Below, piece after piece: positions 48,972-58,089 of a stretch of 64,000 nucleotides of DNA. The notes beneath the pieces are model-generated. The model saw only the letters and a list, made by a program, of their open reading frames with translations. It searched no databases and was not told the DNA's origin. The stretch is from CAIOYC01 sp965277345. GTDB lineage: Bacteria > Pseudomonadota > Alphaproteobacteria > Caulobacterales > Caulobacteraceae. Every line of letters begins with the position of its first letter. Position 1 is the first letter of the stretch. Position numbers and translations under genes: made by a program. The stretch covers positions 124,001 through 188,000 of the forward strand of contig CBDICI010000003.1 in the NCBI GenBank assembly GCA_965277345.1. Direction: 5' to 3'.

Positions 48972-49918
48972 TGGATGAGTTTTCGCCGGCCGAAGCGGCG
49001 CTGGAGGGGGTTCGCCTGCCGCGCGAGCGTCCCGCGGCCGTGCTGTGGTGGTGGGCCGGCTATGTGGTGGCCACGGTGATCCAGTTCGCCGTGTCGCTGG
49101 CGCCGCCGTTCCAGACGCTGCAGGGGCTGAGTCCGCTGATCCAGGCCCAATGGGAGGCGGCCCAGCAGAACCCCGGCGATGCGGCGATCACCCAGCGGCT
49201 GGTGGCCCTGCTGCTGCAGGCGGCGCCGGCCTTCCTGCTGTTCGCCGGGGTGACGCTGCTGCTGCAGATGGTGCTGTCCACCGCGGTGCTGCGCGCGGTG
49301 CTGCGGCCGGCGGAACGGGCGTTCGGGGCCCTGCGCCTGTCCATGGACGAGGTGCGCCAGCTCGGCCTCAGCCTGATCGTCCTGGCCGTGGGGCTGACCT
49401 ATCTGTTCGCGGTGACGCTGGCCATGTCGGTGGTGCTGGGCCTGCTGCAGACCATCGTGCCCACCTTCGTGCTGAGCTTCATCGCCTTCGCCGTCCTGGT
49501 GGTGGCCATCGCCTATCCGGCGGTGCGCCTGTCGCTGGCCCCGGCCATGACGCTGGCGGACGGCCGGATCAGCGTGCGCCGCGCCTGGACCCTGACGCAG
49601 GGCCAGTTCTGGTCGCTGTTCGGCGCCTATCTGATCGCCATCGCCACCGCCCTGGCGCTGCTGGCCGCGCGCTGGGCGATCCTGCAGATGGTGGTGGTCA
49701 TCGCCGGCGGTCCGGTGAGCGTGGCCGAGCCGAAAACCCTGCTGGGCCTCCTCGCGCCCACCACCCTGGTGGTGGTGCTGTTCAACGCCCTGGTCGCCGC
49801 GCTTCTGGGGGCCATCGCCACCGCGCCCATGGCCGCCGCCTTTCGCCAGCTCACCGGGCGGGTCGGCGCGCCGCCGCCGATGAGACCCGTTACCGGCTCG
49901 CCATGGGCCAAACCATAG
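48971..49918 (+). CDS. Polytopic membrane protein, third of four tandem paralogues
   Basis: A 315-residue membrane protein with about six hydrophobic segments ('AAPAFLLFAGVTLLLQMVLS', 'VPTFVLSFIAFAVLVVAIAY'). It carries the shared motif 'VRRAWTLTQGQFWSLFGAYL' and the C-terminal pattern 'APMAAAFRQL'. It begins 'MDEFSPAEAALEGVRLPRER', closely echoing the start of the fourth gene. The start ATG at 48971 overlaps the previous stop. No known domain was recognised. Confidence 0.6.
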   Translation: MDEFSPAEAALEGVRLPRERPAAVLWWWAGYVVATVIQFAVSLAPPFQTLQGLSPLIQAQWEAAQQNPGDAAITQRLVALLLQAAPAFLLFAGVTLLLQMVLSTAVLRAVLRPAERAFGALRLSMDEVRQLGLSLIVLAVGLTYLFAVTLAMSVVLGLLQTIVPTFVLSFIAFAVLVVAIAYPAVRLSLAPAMTLADGRISVRRAWTLTQGQFWSLFGAYLIAIATALALLAARWAILQMVVVIAGGPVSVAEPKTLLGLLAPTTLVVVLFNALVAALLGAIATAPMAAAFRQLTGRVGAPPPMRPVTGSPWAKP

Positions 49919-49959
49919 GCTAGGTTTCGCCACATCGGGTTTCGTCCGGGGGGACGCTC

Positions 49960-50931
49960 ATGCAGACATTTTCGCCATCGGAAGCCGCGTTCGAGGGCTT
50001 TCGCGTGATCAGAAGCCATCCCGGCGCGGTGCTCGCCTGGGCCGTCGCCTACATGCTCTGCTATCTGGTGCTGGGCGGCATTGCTTTGATGGCCTTCGGT
50101 CCGCAGATCGCGGCGATGTCCAGCTACTCCGGATCGACGCCCATGCCCCCCGATGTGGCGTTCGGCTTTTTCCGGTCGATGGGGGTGGCGTTCCTGATCC
50201 TGCTCCCCGTGGGGCTGTTCATCGGCGCCATGCTGGTGAACGCCGCCTACCGCCCGATCCTGCGCCCGGACGACAGGGGCTTTTTCTACCTCAAGCTCGG
50301 CGGAGACGAGGGACGGCTGGTGCTGCTGTTCCTGGCCTATTTCGGCCTCGGCATCCTCGCGGAGATCGTTCTGGTGATCGTGGTCGTGATCCTCGCCCTG
50401 CTGTTCCACACGGCGGTGCAATCGCTGCAAGGCGCACAAATCCTTATCCCGCTGCTGTTGGGGCTGGCGGTGTTCTGTCTTGGGGTGTGGTTGGCGGTCA
50501 GGCTGTCACTGGCGGCGCCGATGACCTTCGCCCGGCGCAAGCTGAGCGTGTTCGGCTCCTGGGAGGTGACGCGGGGAAGGTTCTGGTCCCTGTTCGGCTG
50601 CTACATCCTGGCCTGGATCTTCGGCATCCTCATCGGCCTGTTCGGCTGGATCGTCTCGGTCTGCGCCGGCGCGGTGATCAGCGGCGACTGGGGTTCGCTC
50701 TCCAGCCATATGTTCAACCCGCGCATGGCGATGGCGGGCGGTGGCCTGTCCATGGTCAGCCATATGTTCACCCTCGCCGCCATCGTGCAGATCGTCCTGT
50801 CCAGCCTGATCGGGGCGGTGAGCCGGGTGGTGATGTATGCGCCCATGGCGGCGGCCTATCGCGACCTCGGCGCGCCCTCGGACACCGCGGACTCGCCCTG
50901 GGCGCCCAAGACGAGCGGGCTGGTGCTTTAG
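49960..50931 (+). CDS. Polytopic membrane protein, fourth of four tandem paralogues
   Basis: A 323-residue membrane protein. N-terminus 'MQTFSPSEAAFEGFRVIRS' matches the third gene. Shared motif 'VFGSWEVTRGRFWSLFGCYI' is followed by 'APMAAAYRDLG' at the end. About six transmembrane segments are visible ('EIVLVIVVVILALLFHTAV', 'LIPLLLGLAVFCLGVWLAV'). Its TAG stop lies inside an intergenic palindrome. The function is unknown, and the group is probably one transcription unit. Confidence 0.6.
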   Translation: MQTFSPSEAAFEGFRVIRSHPGAVLAWAVAYMLCYLVLGGIALMAFGPQIAAMSSYSGSTPMPPDVAFGFFRSMGVAFLILLPVGLFIGAMLVNAAYRPILRPDDRGFFYLKLGGDEGRLVLLFLAYFGLGILAEIVLVIVVVILALLFHTAVQSLQGAQILIPLLLGLAVFCLGVWLAVRLSLAAPMTFARRKLSVFGSWEVTRGRFWSLFGCYILAWIFGILIGLFGWIVSVCAGAVISGDWGSLSSHMFNPRMAMAGGGLSMVSHMFTLAAIVQIVLSSLIGAVSRVVMYAPMAAAYRDLGAPSDTADSPWAPKTSGLVL

Positions 50932-50970
50932 ACCCTGATCGGTTCATCTTGAACCGTGAATCAGGGTCTA
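50929..50970. repeat. Palindrome containing the stop codon of the fourth membrane-protein gene
   Basis: TAGACCCTGAT at 50929-50939 and ATCAGGGTCTA at 50960-50970 are perfect inverted arms with inner GGTTCA/TGAACC pairing. The first three bases are the TAG stop of the gene ending at 50931. A hairpin terminator for that gene is likely. Confidence 0.7.
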
Positions 50971-50981
50971 CACTTTGAGTT

Positions 50982-51031
50982 TAGAGCATGATTCGCGTTC
51001 GGATGATTCCATCCGAAACGATCATGCTCTA
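50982..51031. repeat. Palindrome containing the stop codon of the GST gene
   Basis: TAGAGCATGAT at 50982-50992 and ATCATGCTCTA at 51021-51031 are inverted arms. Inner TTCGGAT and ATCCGAA also pair. The last three bases are the minus-strand TAG of the GST gene. Similar AGAGCATGAT elements are common in Alphaproteobacteria. Confidence 0.7.
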
Positions 51032-51661
51032 GGCGGCGACGGCGTTGGGCGCCGCGCTCGGCCGGGCCGAGACGCGGGCGTGCCAACCCGCGAGGTGCGC
51101 GGCCTCCGCCGGCGGCTCCAGCCCGGTGAAGCGGGCGAAGTCGATGGTGGTGAGCGCGCAGATATCGGCCATGGTGAAGGCCTCGCCCACCAGGTGGGGC
51201 CGCCCGTCCGCCAGGGCCTGATCGATCAGCCGGCAGGCGGCGGCGTAGGTCTCGCGGTTGGACTCGCCGAAGTCCTTGAACTGGGTCAGGAGGTGCGCGG
51301 TATAGGGGTGGGCGTGGCGCCAGAACATCCCCACCGGAACCATCAGGGTCAGCTCCACCCGGCGGGTCCACATCTCCACCTTCGCCTGCTCGAAGGCGTC
51401 ATGGCCGAACAGGGGCGGGGCCGGATGCAGCGCCTCCAGATAGCGGCAGATGGCTACGGTCTCGGAGATCGTTCGTCCGTCGTCGAGCTCCAGCGTCGGC
51501 ACCTGGCCCCACAGGTTCTTCTCGGCGCGATAGCCGGGCGCCTTGTGTTCGCGATCCCGCAGCGACAGCATCGTCTCGGGGATGCGCACCCCCTTCTCCA
51601 CCATGAAGATGCGCACCCGGCGCGGATTGGGGGCAGGGTCGGGGGCGGAGTAGAGTTTCAT
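51029..51661 (-). CDS. Glutathione S-transferase family protein
   Basis: A 210-residue protein. The N-terminal thioredoxin-like domain shows 'MKLYSAPDPAPNPRRVRIFM' (catalytic N-terminal region), 'GQVPTLELDDGRTISETVAI' with the cis-Pro and the glutathione-contacting ES. The helical C-terminal domain includes 'LVGEAFTMADICALTTID'. The substrate is unknown. The stop is formed in the adjacent palindrome. Upstream is repeat A copy 3. Confidence 0.9.
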   Translation of the reverse strand: MKLYSAPDPAPNPRRVRIFMVEKGVRIPETMLSLRDREHKAPGYRAEKNLWGQVPTLELDDGRTISETVAICRYLEALHPAPPLFGHDAFEQAKVEMWTRRVELTLMVPVGMFWRHAHPYTAHLLTQFKDFGESNRETYAAACRLIDQALADGRPHLVGEAFTMADICALTTIDFARFTGLEPPAEAAHLAGWHARVSARPSAAPNAVAA

Positions 51662-51704
51662 GGGGTTGAGGTTAAGGCCGCGGTGTCCCGTGACACAATA
51701 GAGT

Positions 51705-51806
51705 TGTGATCCCGGAAAGCGCTTAGCGCTTATCCGGGACCCCGATGAACGGTGAGAACCTGCATCGAGGTCCCGGCTCTGCGCTTCGCTCCGGCCGGGA
51801 TGACAG
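51705..51806. repeat. Intergenic palindromic repeat, family A copy 3
   Basis: Ends TGTGATCCCGG (51705-51715) and CCGGGATGACAG (51795-51806) match copies 1 and 2, and the interior has 'CCGGGACCCCGATGAAC'. It lies between the GST start and the uvrA stop. Confidence 0.65.
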
Positions 51807-51818
51807 GAAGGGCGCGCT

Positions 51819-54758
51819 TCAGGCCCGCCGCTTCGTCCGTACGGGTTTGGCGGCGACCGGTGGGGCCACCGCGCGGGCGGCGTGGCGGGCCAGCACGTCC
51901 TTCAGATAGCGCCCGGTCCAGCTTTCGGCGTTCTCGGCCACCTGTTCGGGCGTGCCCACCGCCACGATCAGGCCGCCGCCGTCGCCCCCCTCCGGCCCGA
52001 AGTCGAGCAGCCAGTCGGCGGTCTTCACCACGTCCAAGTTGTGCTCGATCACCACCACCGTGTTGCCGCTCTCCACCAGTTCGTGCAGCACTTCGAGCAG
52101 CTTGCGCGTGTCCTCGAAGTGGAGGCCCGTGGTGGGCTCGTCCAGGATGTAGAGGGTGCGCCCCGTGGCCCGGCGCGACAGCTCCTTGCTCAGCTTCACC
52201 CGCTGCGCCTCCCCGCCCGACAGGGTGGTGGCCTGCTGCCCGACCTTGATGTAGGTCAGGCCGACCCGCTTCAGCGTCTCCATCTTGTCGCGGATCGGCG
52301 GCACCGCCTTGAAGAAGTCCGCCGCCTCCTCCACCGTCATGTCCAGCACATCGGCGATGGTCTTGCCGCGATATAACACTTCCAGCGTCTCGCGATTGTA
52401 GCGCTTGCCGTGGCAGACGTCGCAGGTGACGTAGACGTCCGGCAGGAAGTGCATCTCGATCTTGATCACCCCGTCGCCCTGGCACGCCTCGCAGCGGCCG
52501 CCCTTGACGTTGAAGCTGAACCGGCCGGGGCCATAGCCCCGCGTCTTGGCTTCCGGCAGGCCGGCGAACCAGTCTCGGATCGGGCCGAAGGCGCCGGTAT
52601 AGGTGGCCGGGTTCGACCGCGGCGTGCGCCCGATGGGCGACTGGTCGATGTCGATCACCTTGTCGAAATGCTCCAGCCCCTCGATCCGCTCGTGCGGGGC
52701 CGGCGCGTCGCTGGCGTTGTTCAGCCGCCGGGCCGCCGCCTTGTAGAGCGTCTCGATGGTGAAGGTGGACTTGCCGCCGCCCGACACGCCGGTGATGCAG
52801 GTGAAGGTCCCCACCGGGATGGAGCCCGACACATCCTTCAGATTGTTGCCCCGCGCCCCGACCACGGTGAGCTTCTTCTTGCCGAAGGGGCGGCGGTGGC
52901 GCGGCAGGCCGATCTCGCGCGCGCCGGTCAGGTATTGGCCGGTGAGGCTCTTGGGCTCGGCCATGATGTCGCCCGGCGTGCCCTCCGCCACTACGTGGCC
53001 GCCGTGCACCCCGGCGCGGGGGCCCATGTCGATCACGTGGTCGGCGGTGAGGATGGCCTCCTCGTCGTGCTCCACCACCAGCACCGAATTGCCGAGATCC
53101 CTGAGCCCCTTCAATGAGGTGAGCAGGCGGGTGTTGTCGCGCTGGTGCAGGCCGATGGAGGGCTCGTCCAGTACGTAGAGCACACCGGTGAGGCCCGAGC
53201 CGATCTGCGAGGCCAAACGAATGCGCTGGCTCTCTCCGCCCGACAGGGTGCCCGAGGCGCGGGCCAGGGTGAGATAGTCCAGCCCCACCTCCACCAAGAA
53301 ACGCAGGCGGTCGTTGATCTCCTTCAGGATGCGCCGGGCGATCTCCGCCTGTTGTGGGGTGAAGCCGGGCTCCAGCGCGGCGAACCATTCCAGCCCGTGC
53401 CGGATCGACAGGGTGGCGGCCTCGCCGATGTTCATGCCGCCCACGCGCACCGCCAGCGCCTCCGGCTTCAGGCGCAGGCCATGGCAGACCTCGCACGGGG
53501 TCTGCGACTGATAGCGGCCGAGCTCTTCGCGCACCCAGGCGCTGTCGGTCTCCTTCCAGCGCCGTTCGAGATTGGGCAGCACGCCCTCAAAGGGCTTGGA
53601 GACCTCATATTTTCGCGCCTGGTCGTCATAGGTGAACTTCACCTTTTCCGCCCCGGTGCCGAAGAGCACCACCTTGCGCGCCGCCTCGGGCAACGCGTGC
53701 CAGGGCTTGTCCATGGAGAAGCCGTAGTGGCGGGCCAGGGCCTGCAGGGTCTGGGTGTAGAGGGGGGAGGGGCCGCGCGACCAGGGCGCCACCGCCCCCT
53801 TGTGCAGGGTCTTGTCCTTGTCGGGGATCACCAGATCGGCGTCGAAGGTCAGCTTCTGGCCGAGGCCGTCACAGGCGGGGCAGGCGCCGGCCGGGGCGTT
53901 GAACGAGAACAGCCGGGGCTCGATCTCGCTGATGGTGAAGCCGGAGACCGGGCAGGCGAACTTCTCCGAAAACAGCATCCGGCGGGGTTCGGTCTCACCC
54001 TCCGCCCCCTCGTCAGGGTTTGGGTCCGCCCATTCGGCCACAGCGATGCCGTCGGCCAAAGAGAGGGCGGTGGCCAGCGAGTCCGCCAGCCGCTGCTCCT
54101 GGCCCGCGCGGGTGACGATGCGGTCCACCACGATGTCGATGTCGTGCTTGAACTTCTTGTCGAGGGTCGGCGCGTCCTCGATGGGATAGAACACCCCGTC
54201 GATCTTCAGGCGCTGGAAGCCCTGGCGCTGCCAGTCGGCGATCTCCTTGCGGTACTCGCCCTTGCGGTCGCGCACCACCGGCGCCAGCAGCAGCAGGCGC
54301 TCGCCCTCGGGCAGGCCGGTGATCCTGTCCACCATCTGGCTGACGGTCTGGCTTTCGATCGGCAGGCCCGTGGCGGGGGAATAGGGCACGCCGACCCGCG
54401 CCCAGAGCAGGCGCATATAGTCGGCGATCTCGGTGACCGTGCCGACGGTGGAGCGTGGGTTCTTGGAGGTGGTCTTCTGTTCGATGGAGATGGCCGGCGA
54501 CAGGCCCTCGATCAGGTCCACATCCGGCTTGCCCATCAGCTCCAGGAACTGGCGGGCGTAGGCGGACAGGCTCTCCACATAACGCCGCTGCCCTTCGGCA
54601 TAGATGGTGTCGAACGCCAGGGACGACTTTCCCGAGCCCGACAGTCCCGTGAGCACCACGAGCCGGCCGCGGGGGATGTCCACATCCACCCCCTTTAGAT
54701 TGTGCTCGCGCGCGCCGCGCACCTTGATGGCCCCGTAAGGGGAGAGTGGGTGGGTCAT
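51819..54758 (-). CDS. uvrA: Excinuclease ABC subunit A
   Basis: A 979-residue UvrA, the damage-recognition ATPase of nucleotide excision repair. The first ATPase has Walker A 'LTGLSGSGKSSLAFDT', signature 'GTLSGGESQRIRLA' and 'LYVLDEPSIGLHQRD'. The second has 'ITGVSGGGKSTFTIET', 'TTLSGGEAQRVKLS' and 'LYILDEPTTGLHFED'. Zinc-finger cysteines are seen at 'GACPACDGLG', 'PCEVCHGLR', 'CEACQGDG' and 'CDVCHGKR'. The start is at ATG 54758. A LexA-type box lies 86 bp upstream. Confidence 0.97.
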   Translation of the reverse strand: MTHPLSPYGAIKVRGAREHNLKGVDVDIPRGRLVVLTGLSGSGKSSLAFDTIYAEGQRRYVESLSAYARQFLELMGKPDVDLIEGLSPAISIEQKTTSKNPRSTVGTVTEIADYMRLLWARVGVPYSPATGLPIESQTVSQMVDRITGLPEGERLLLLAPVVRDRKGEYRKEIADWQRQGFQRLKIDGVFYPIEDAPTLDKKFKHDIDIVVDRIVTRAGQEQRLADSLATALSLADGIAVAEWADPNPDEGAEGETEPRRMLFSEKFACPVSGFTISEIEPRLFSFNAPAGACPACDGLGQKLTFDADLVIPDKDKTLHKGAVAPWSRGPSPLYTQTLQALARHYGFSMDKPWHALPEAARKVVLFGTGAEKVKFTYDDQARKYEVSKPFEGVLPNLERRWKETDSAWVREELGRYQSQTPCEVCHGLRLKPEALAVRVGGMNIGEAATLSIRHGLEWFAALEPGFTPQQAEIARRILKEINDRLRFLVEVGLDYLTLARASGTLSGGESQRIRLASQIGSGLTGVLYVLDEPSIGLHQRDNTRLLTSLKGLRDLGNSVLVVEHDEEAILTADHVIDMGPRAGVHGGHVVAEGTPGDIMAEPKSLTGQYLTGAREIGLPRHRRPFGKKKLTVVGARGNNLKDVSGSIPVGTFTCITGVSGGGKSTFTIETLYKAAARRLNNASDAPAPHERIEGLEHFDKVIDIDQSPIGRTPRSNPATYTGAFGPIRDWFAGLPEAKTRGYGPGRFSFNVKGGRCEACQGDGVIKIEMHFLPDVYVTCDVCHGKRYNRETLEVLYRGKTIADVLDMTVEEAADFFKAVPPIRDKMETLKRVGLTYIKVGQQATTLSGGEAQRVKLSKELSRRATGRTLYILDEPTTGLHFEDTRKLLEVLHELVESGNTVVVIEHNLDVVKTADWLLDFGPEGGDGGGLIVAVGTPEQVAENAESWTGRYLKDVLARHAARAVAPPVAAKPVRTKRRA

Positions 54759-54843
54759 TCGGGCTCGCACCGAGGCTCGGGAGACCCGCCACGCGCGGCG
54801 GGCAAGCTCCCTCATGTAGTAGTCCGACTCGTCGTTTCAGCAA

Positions 54844-54858
54844 GAACAATATGAGAAC
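54844..54858 (-). promoter_or_regulatory. LexA (SOS) box upstream of uvrA
   Basis: The minus strand reads GTTC-TCATATT-GTTC, an exact match to the alphaproteobacterial SOS operator GTTC-N7-GTTC. It lies 86 bp before the uvrA start and is oriented with it. LexA would repress uvrA until DNA damage. Confidence 0.75.
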
Positions 54859-54929
54859 TCGGCGCGTCGCGGCGCTGTCGGTGGGCGGGCGCCGTCGCCT
54901 GGGCGAACCCGGTTCGCGTCGATGGAGGC

Positions 54930-55331
54930 TCAGAGCAGCAGGGATTGCCCGCCGCGTGCGGCCATTACCTTGCCGACGCTTTCAAACAGGGCGTTCATGG
55001 CGACGGGCTTTTGCAGGAAATCGTCGGCGCCGATGGCCGCGCATTGTTCGCGCAGGTCCGCCGCGGTGTCGGCGGTGATGACGATGATCGGGATCGCCGC
55101 CTTCTCGTCCTGGCGCGCGCGCAGGGCCCTGATCGCGGTCATGCCGTCCATGCCGGGCATCCGCAGGTCCATCAGCACGAGATCGAACTGGTCCCGGTCG
55201 ATCATGCCGAGCCCGAGTTCGGCGCTTTCCGCTTCGGCCATGTCGAGGCCGACCACGCTCAGCATGTCGCGCACCACGCGGCGGTTCATGGCGTCGTCCT
55301 CGACGAACAAGACCTTCATGGCGTGGTCCAT
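54930..55331 (-). CDS. Single-domain response regulator (receiver)
   Basis: A 133-residue CheY/DivK-like receiver. 'VLFVEDDAMNRRVVRDMLS' holds the acidic pocket, 'DLVLMDLRMPGMDG' the phosphoacceptor Asp, 'PIIVITADTAADLRE' the switch Thr and 'DDFLQKPVAMNALFESVGKV' the Lys. There is no output domain, so it probably acts by protein-protein contact with a kinase or a c-di-GMP protein. It starts 32 bp after the hybrid-kinase stop, in the same operon. It resembles the receiver at 61377-61769 (same 'MNR.VVR.ML' and 'LRMP.MDG' pattern). Confidence 0.9.
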   Translation of the reverse strand: MDHAMKVLFVEDDAMNRRVVRDMLSVVGLDMAEAESAELGLGMIDRDQFDLVLMDLRMPGMDGMTAIRALRARQDEKAAIPIIVITADTAADLREQCAAIGADDFLQKPVAMNALFESVGKVMAARGGQSLLL

Positions 55332-55362
55332 ATCCACTGGAGGGCCGATGGCGGCGGGGTCA

Positions 55363-57822
55363 TCAGGCCACCCTCGCCCTTGGCGCAGCACGGGGTTGCG
55401 GGCCCTCAGTTAAGCACGCGTCCAGCTGCTGGAACAGGGTCGCGCCGGCGACCGGCTTGGCCAGTACGCAGGCGGCGCCGGCGGCGGAAAGCTGCGAGGC
55501 GATCCCCGTGTCGAGGCCGGGCCACAGCACGCAGATCGGCGCGGTGGCGGCGCTCGCCAGCGACCGGAAGGCCGCGATCGGGTCGTCGGGCGCCTGGCGG
55601 ATCAGGCACCCTCCGTCGATGAGGACGCAATCCACGTCGCCGGATCGCAGCGTGTCCGGAAGCTCGACAGGGCTGGACACGAAGTCGAGCCGGCCGACCT
55701 TATCGGAAAACAGCGCGCGCAGCATGGCCTGGGCCAGGGCGTTGTCGTCCAGCACCAGCAGCCGCGCTGAACCCAGCCCGCGCGGGCCGGTCTCGACAGG
55801 GGCGGCTTCGGCGGCCCGTTGGAGGGGCAGGCTGACCGTGAAGGTGGATCCGACGCCCGGACGGCTTTCCACCTCGACATCGCCGCCGAGGGCCGCGGCG
55901 ATGTTGCGGCAGATGGTCAGCCCAAGGCCGGTCCCGCCGTATTGCCGCGCCGTGCTGCTGTCGACCTGGGTGAACGATTCGAAGATGCGGCCGAGCTGGT
56001 CGGCGGGGATGCCGATGCCGCTGTCCGCGACGGCGATTGAGACCCGCTCCCCGTGTTCATGCGCGGTGGTCTTCACGCGGAGCGACACCTCGCCCCGTTC
56101 CGTGAACTTGATCGCGTTCGACATGAGGTTGGCCAGGATCTGGCGGAGCCGGTCGCCGTCCTCGACGATGCGGGCCGGGCAATCCGCCAGATCGAGGGTG
56201 AAGCCGAGGCCCTTGTTCTGCGCCTGGTCGCGCCAGACCTTGGCGGTGTCCTCGAGCAGCCGGTGCAGGTCGATCTCGGTCTTGTCCACCGAAAGCGCGC
56301 CGTTCTCGATCTTGGCCACGTCAAGCAGGTCGTTGACCATGGCGTTCATGGTATCCCCGGCCGCCTTAAGCAGGCCGAGCCGCTCGCGCGTCTCGGTGGA
56401 GATTTTGCGGTCGGCCAGCATCACCTGCGCCATGCCCAGAATGCCGTTGAGGGGGGTCCTGATCTCGTGGCTGGTGGTGGCCAGGAACTCCGTCTTGGCC
56501 TTCAGCGCCTTTTCCAGCGAGCCGTTCGCCGTCTCCAGCTCGGTGTTCACCGCGCGTATCCGGTTGCGGCTGCGGCGCATGGTGAAGAAGGCGTGGGTGA
56601 TCAGGCTGGTGACGATCAGGCCGCCGAACAGCAGGATGGCGATGATCGCGGTGGTGAAGCGGGCCTGGGACTGCGCCTGGCTCACCTTCAGCTCCGCGAT
56701 CTTGGTGGCCTGGTTGGCGAAGTCGAACTTGGCCGCGACCAGGGCGGCGTTGGTGGAGGCCGCCAGGGCGCGTCCCTGATCGTCCAGCCGCTTGAAGGCC
56801 TTCAGATGCGCGAGCGCCTTTTCGCGCTCGCCCGTGACTTCATAGACGTTGGAGGCCAGTTCGTGGAAATCCATGAACTCCATCTGGGTGCTGGCCGGAT
56901 CGACGCCGGCGAACACCTGATCCAGCAGCCTGGCGGCGCCGGTATCGTCCCCCTCCCTGGCCGCCACCTTGGCGAGGGCGCCGAGCAGGAACGGCCGCTC
57001 CGACCGGGCTTCGGGGTCCGCCTGCGCCAGGGTGAGGCCGCGCCGGGCGTCGGCCCGCGCCGCCGCATCCTTGCCCTCCAGCGCTTCGGTGAAGGCGATA
57101 TTGGCGAGGATGTGGGCCTTGAGCGCGCCGCTCTTCAGCCGGTCGGCCACCCCGTAGGCGTGGCGGAACTCGGCCTCCGCCTCGCCAAGCTGGCCCATGC
57201 TCTTCAGCGCGAAGCCCCGGTTGTTGTCGGCCGACAGGCTGAGGGCAGGGTCCTGCGAGAAGGCGTCGCGCGCCTGCGCATAATATTGCAACTCGTGCGG
57301 ATAGTCGCGCGCGTCGGAATAGATCGAGCCGATCTCCTGCAGGGTGATGGCTTCGCTGCGCGGCTCGTGCGCGCGTTCGTAGATCTTGTAGGCGGCCTGG
57401 AAGTCTCGCAGCGCCGCCTGCACGTGTCCGAGCGTGGCCGCGGCGTGACCGCGCGACTTCAGCACATCGCCGTGGAGCTTGGTGTCGGGCGCGGCGCGCG
57501 CCACCACCGCCAGCGCCCGGTCCAGGATGGGCAAGGCTTGTTCCGGATGCTTGGTGCGCGTCAGGGCCTCGGCCATCAGCCAGTTGGCCGTCGCCTGTTC
57601 CAGATCCTGCCGGCGGCCCGCCGGGGCCTTCTGCGCGATGGCGAGCGCCTCCTTCGAGGCGGCGTAGGCCTTCTGCGGCGCCGTCATCATGGCCGACTTC
57701 GCCGAAAGGACCGCCCGGTCGAACGGCGGATCGGTCGCGAGGGCGGGTGCGGCGCCTGCGGCGGACGCCATCGCGAGCACGATCAGGATAAGCGCCGCCC
57801 GGTTTTTTGCGCTGGCCGACAT
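55363..57822 (-). CDS. Hybrid histidine kinase with periplasmic TPR sensor
   Basis: An 819-residue kinase. A Sec signal (MSASAKNRAALILIVLAMAS) and a periplasmic region of about 350 residues with TPR-like helices ('HPEQALPILDRALAVVARAA', 'HVQAALRDFQAAYKIYERAH') precede one transmembrane segment ('FTTAIIAILLFGGLIVTSLI'). HisKA follows ('TTSHEIRTPLNGILGMAQVM', phospho-His), then HATPase ('LANLMSNAIKFTERG', 'QYGGTGLGLTICRNIAAALG'), then a receiver with 'VLDDNALAQAMLRALF' and 'CVLIDGGCLIRQ'. The start at 57822 has GGAG 7 bp upstream. Confidence 0.92.
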   Translation of the reverse strand: MSASAKNRAALILIVLAMASAAGAAPALATDPPFDRAVLSAKSAMMTAPQKAYAASKEALAIAQKAPAGRRQDLEQATANWLMAEALTRTKHPEQALPILDRALAVVARAAPDTKLHGDVLKSRGHAAATLGHVQAALRDFQAAYKIYERAHEPRSEAITLQEIGSIYSDARDYPHELQYYAQARDAFSQDPALSLSADNNRGFALKSMGQLGEAEAEFRHAYGVADRLKSGALKAHILANIAFTEALEGKDAAARADARRGLTLAQADPEARSERPFLLGALAKVAAREGDDTGAARLLDQVFAGVDPASTQMEFMDFHELASNVYEVTGEREKALAHLKAFKRLDDQGRALAASTNAALVAAKFDFANQATKIAELKVSQAQSQARFTTAIIAILLFGGLIVTSLITHAFFTMRRSRNRIRAVNTELETANGSLEKALKAKTEFLATTSHEIRTPLNGILGMAQVMLADRKISTETRERLGLLKAAGDTMNAMVNDLLDVAKIENGALSVDKTEIDLHRLLEDTAKVWRDQAQNKGLGFTLDLADCPARIVEDGDRLRQILANLMSNAIKFTERGEVSLRVKTTAHEHGERVSIAVADSGIGIPADQLGRIFESFTQVDSSTARQYGGTGLGLTICRNIAAALGGDVEVESRPGVGSTFTVSLPLQRAAEAAPVETGPRGLGSARLLVLDDNALAQAMLRALFSDKVGRLDFVSSPVELPDTLRSGDVDCVLIDGGCLIRQAPDDPIAAFRSLASAATAPICVLWPGLDTGIASQLSAAGAACVLAKPVAGATLFQQLDACLTEGPQPRAAPRARVA

Positions 57823-58089
57823 TTCCATTCTCCAACCCTGCGACAAACTAGCCGGAACATAGTTGCAGTCGCCTTAACGACGCACGGAGGATAGGTTTCA
57901 CTCTGTACCAAGCTTAGCCATAAGCGCATTTATTTAGCTATAGGTCGATGTAACATAGGTTATTACCTCAGGTTATTCTCAAAGAATATTTGGATAACGG
58001 TAATTTACCAGCCTTGTTGGGACGTTACCAATATCTCTCGCCTACCTTGTCCCCAGAAGCCCGTAAGAGGGTGGCTGGGGTATACAAGA
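57823..58089. other. AT-rich intergenic region between the hybrid kinase and the autotransporter
   Basis: A 267-bp divergent promoter region, noticeably richer in A and T than the genes around it (for example CATTTATTTAGCTATAGG near 57925). The promoters of the hybrid kinase and the autotransporter must both lie here. I see no confident -35/-10 pair, operator or small gene. Confidence 0.4.

Noticed and set aside
54930..55331. Receiver considered as part of the hybrid kinase through a frameshift
   Set aside because: A clear stop, a gap and a separate start with a full receiver fold are present, and the kinase has its own receiver.
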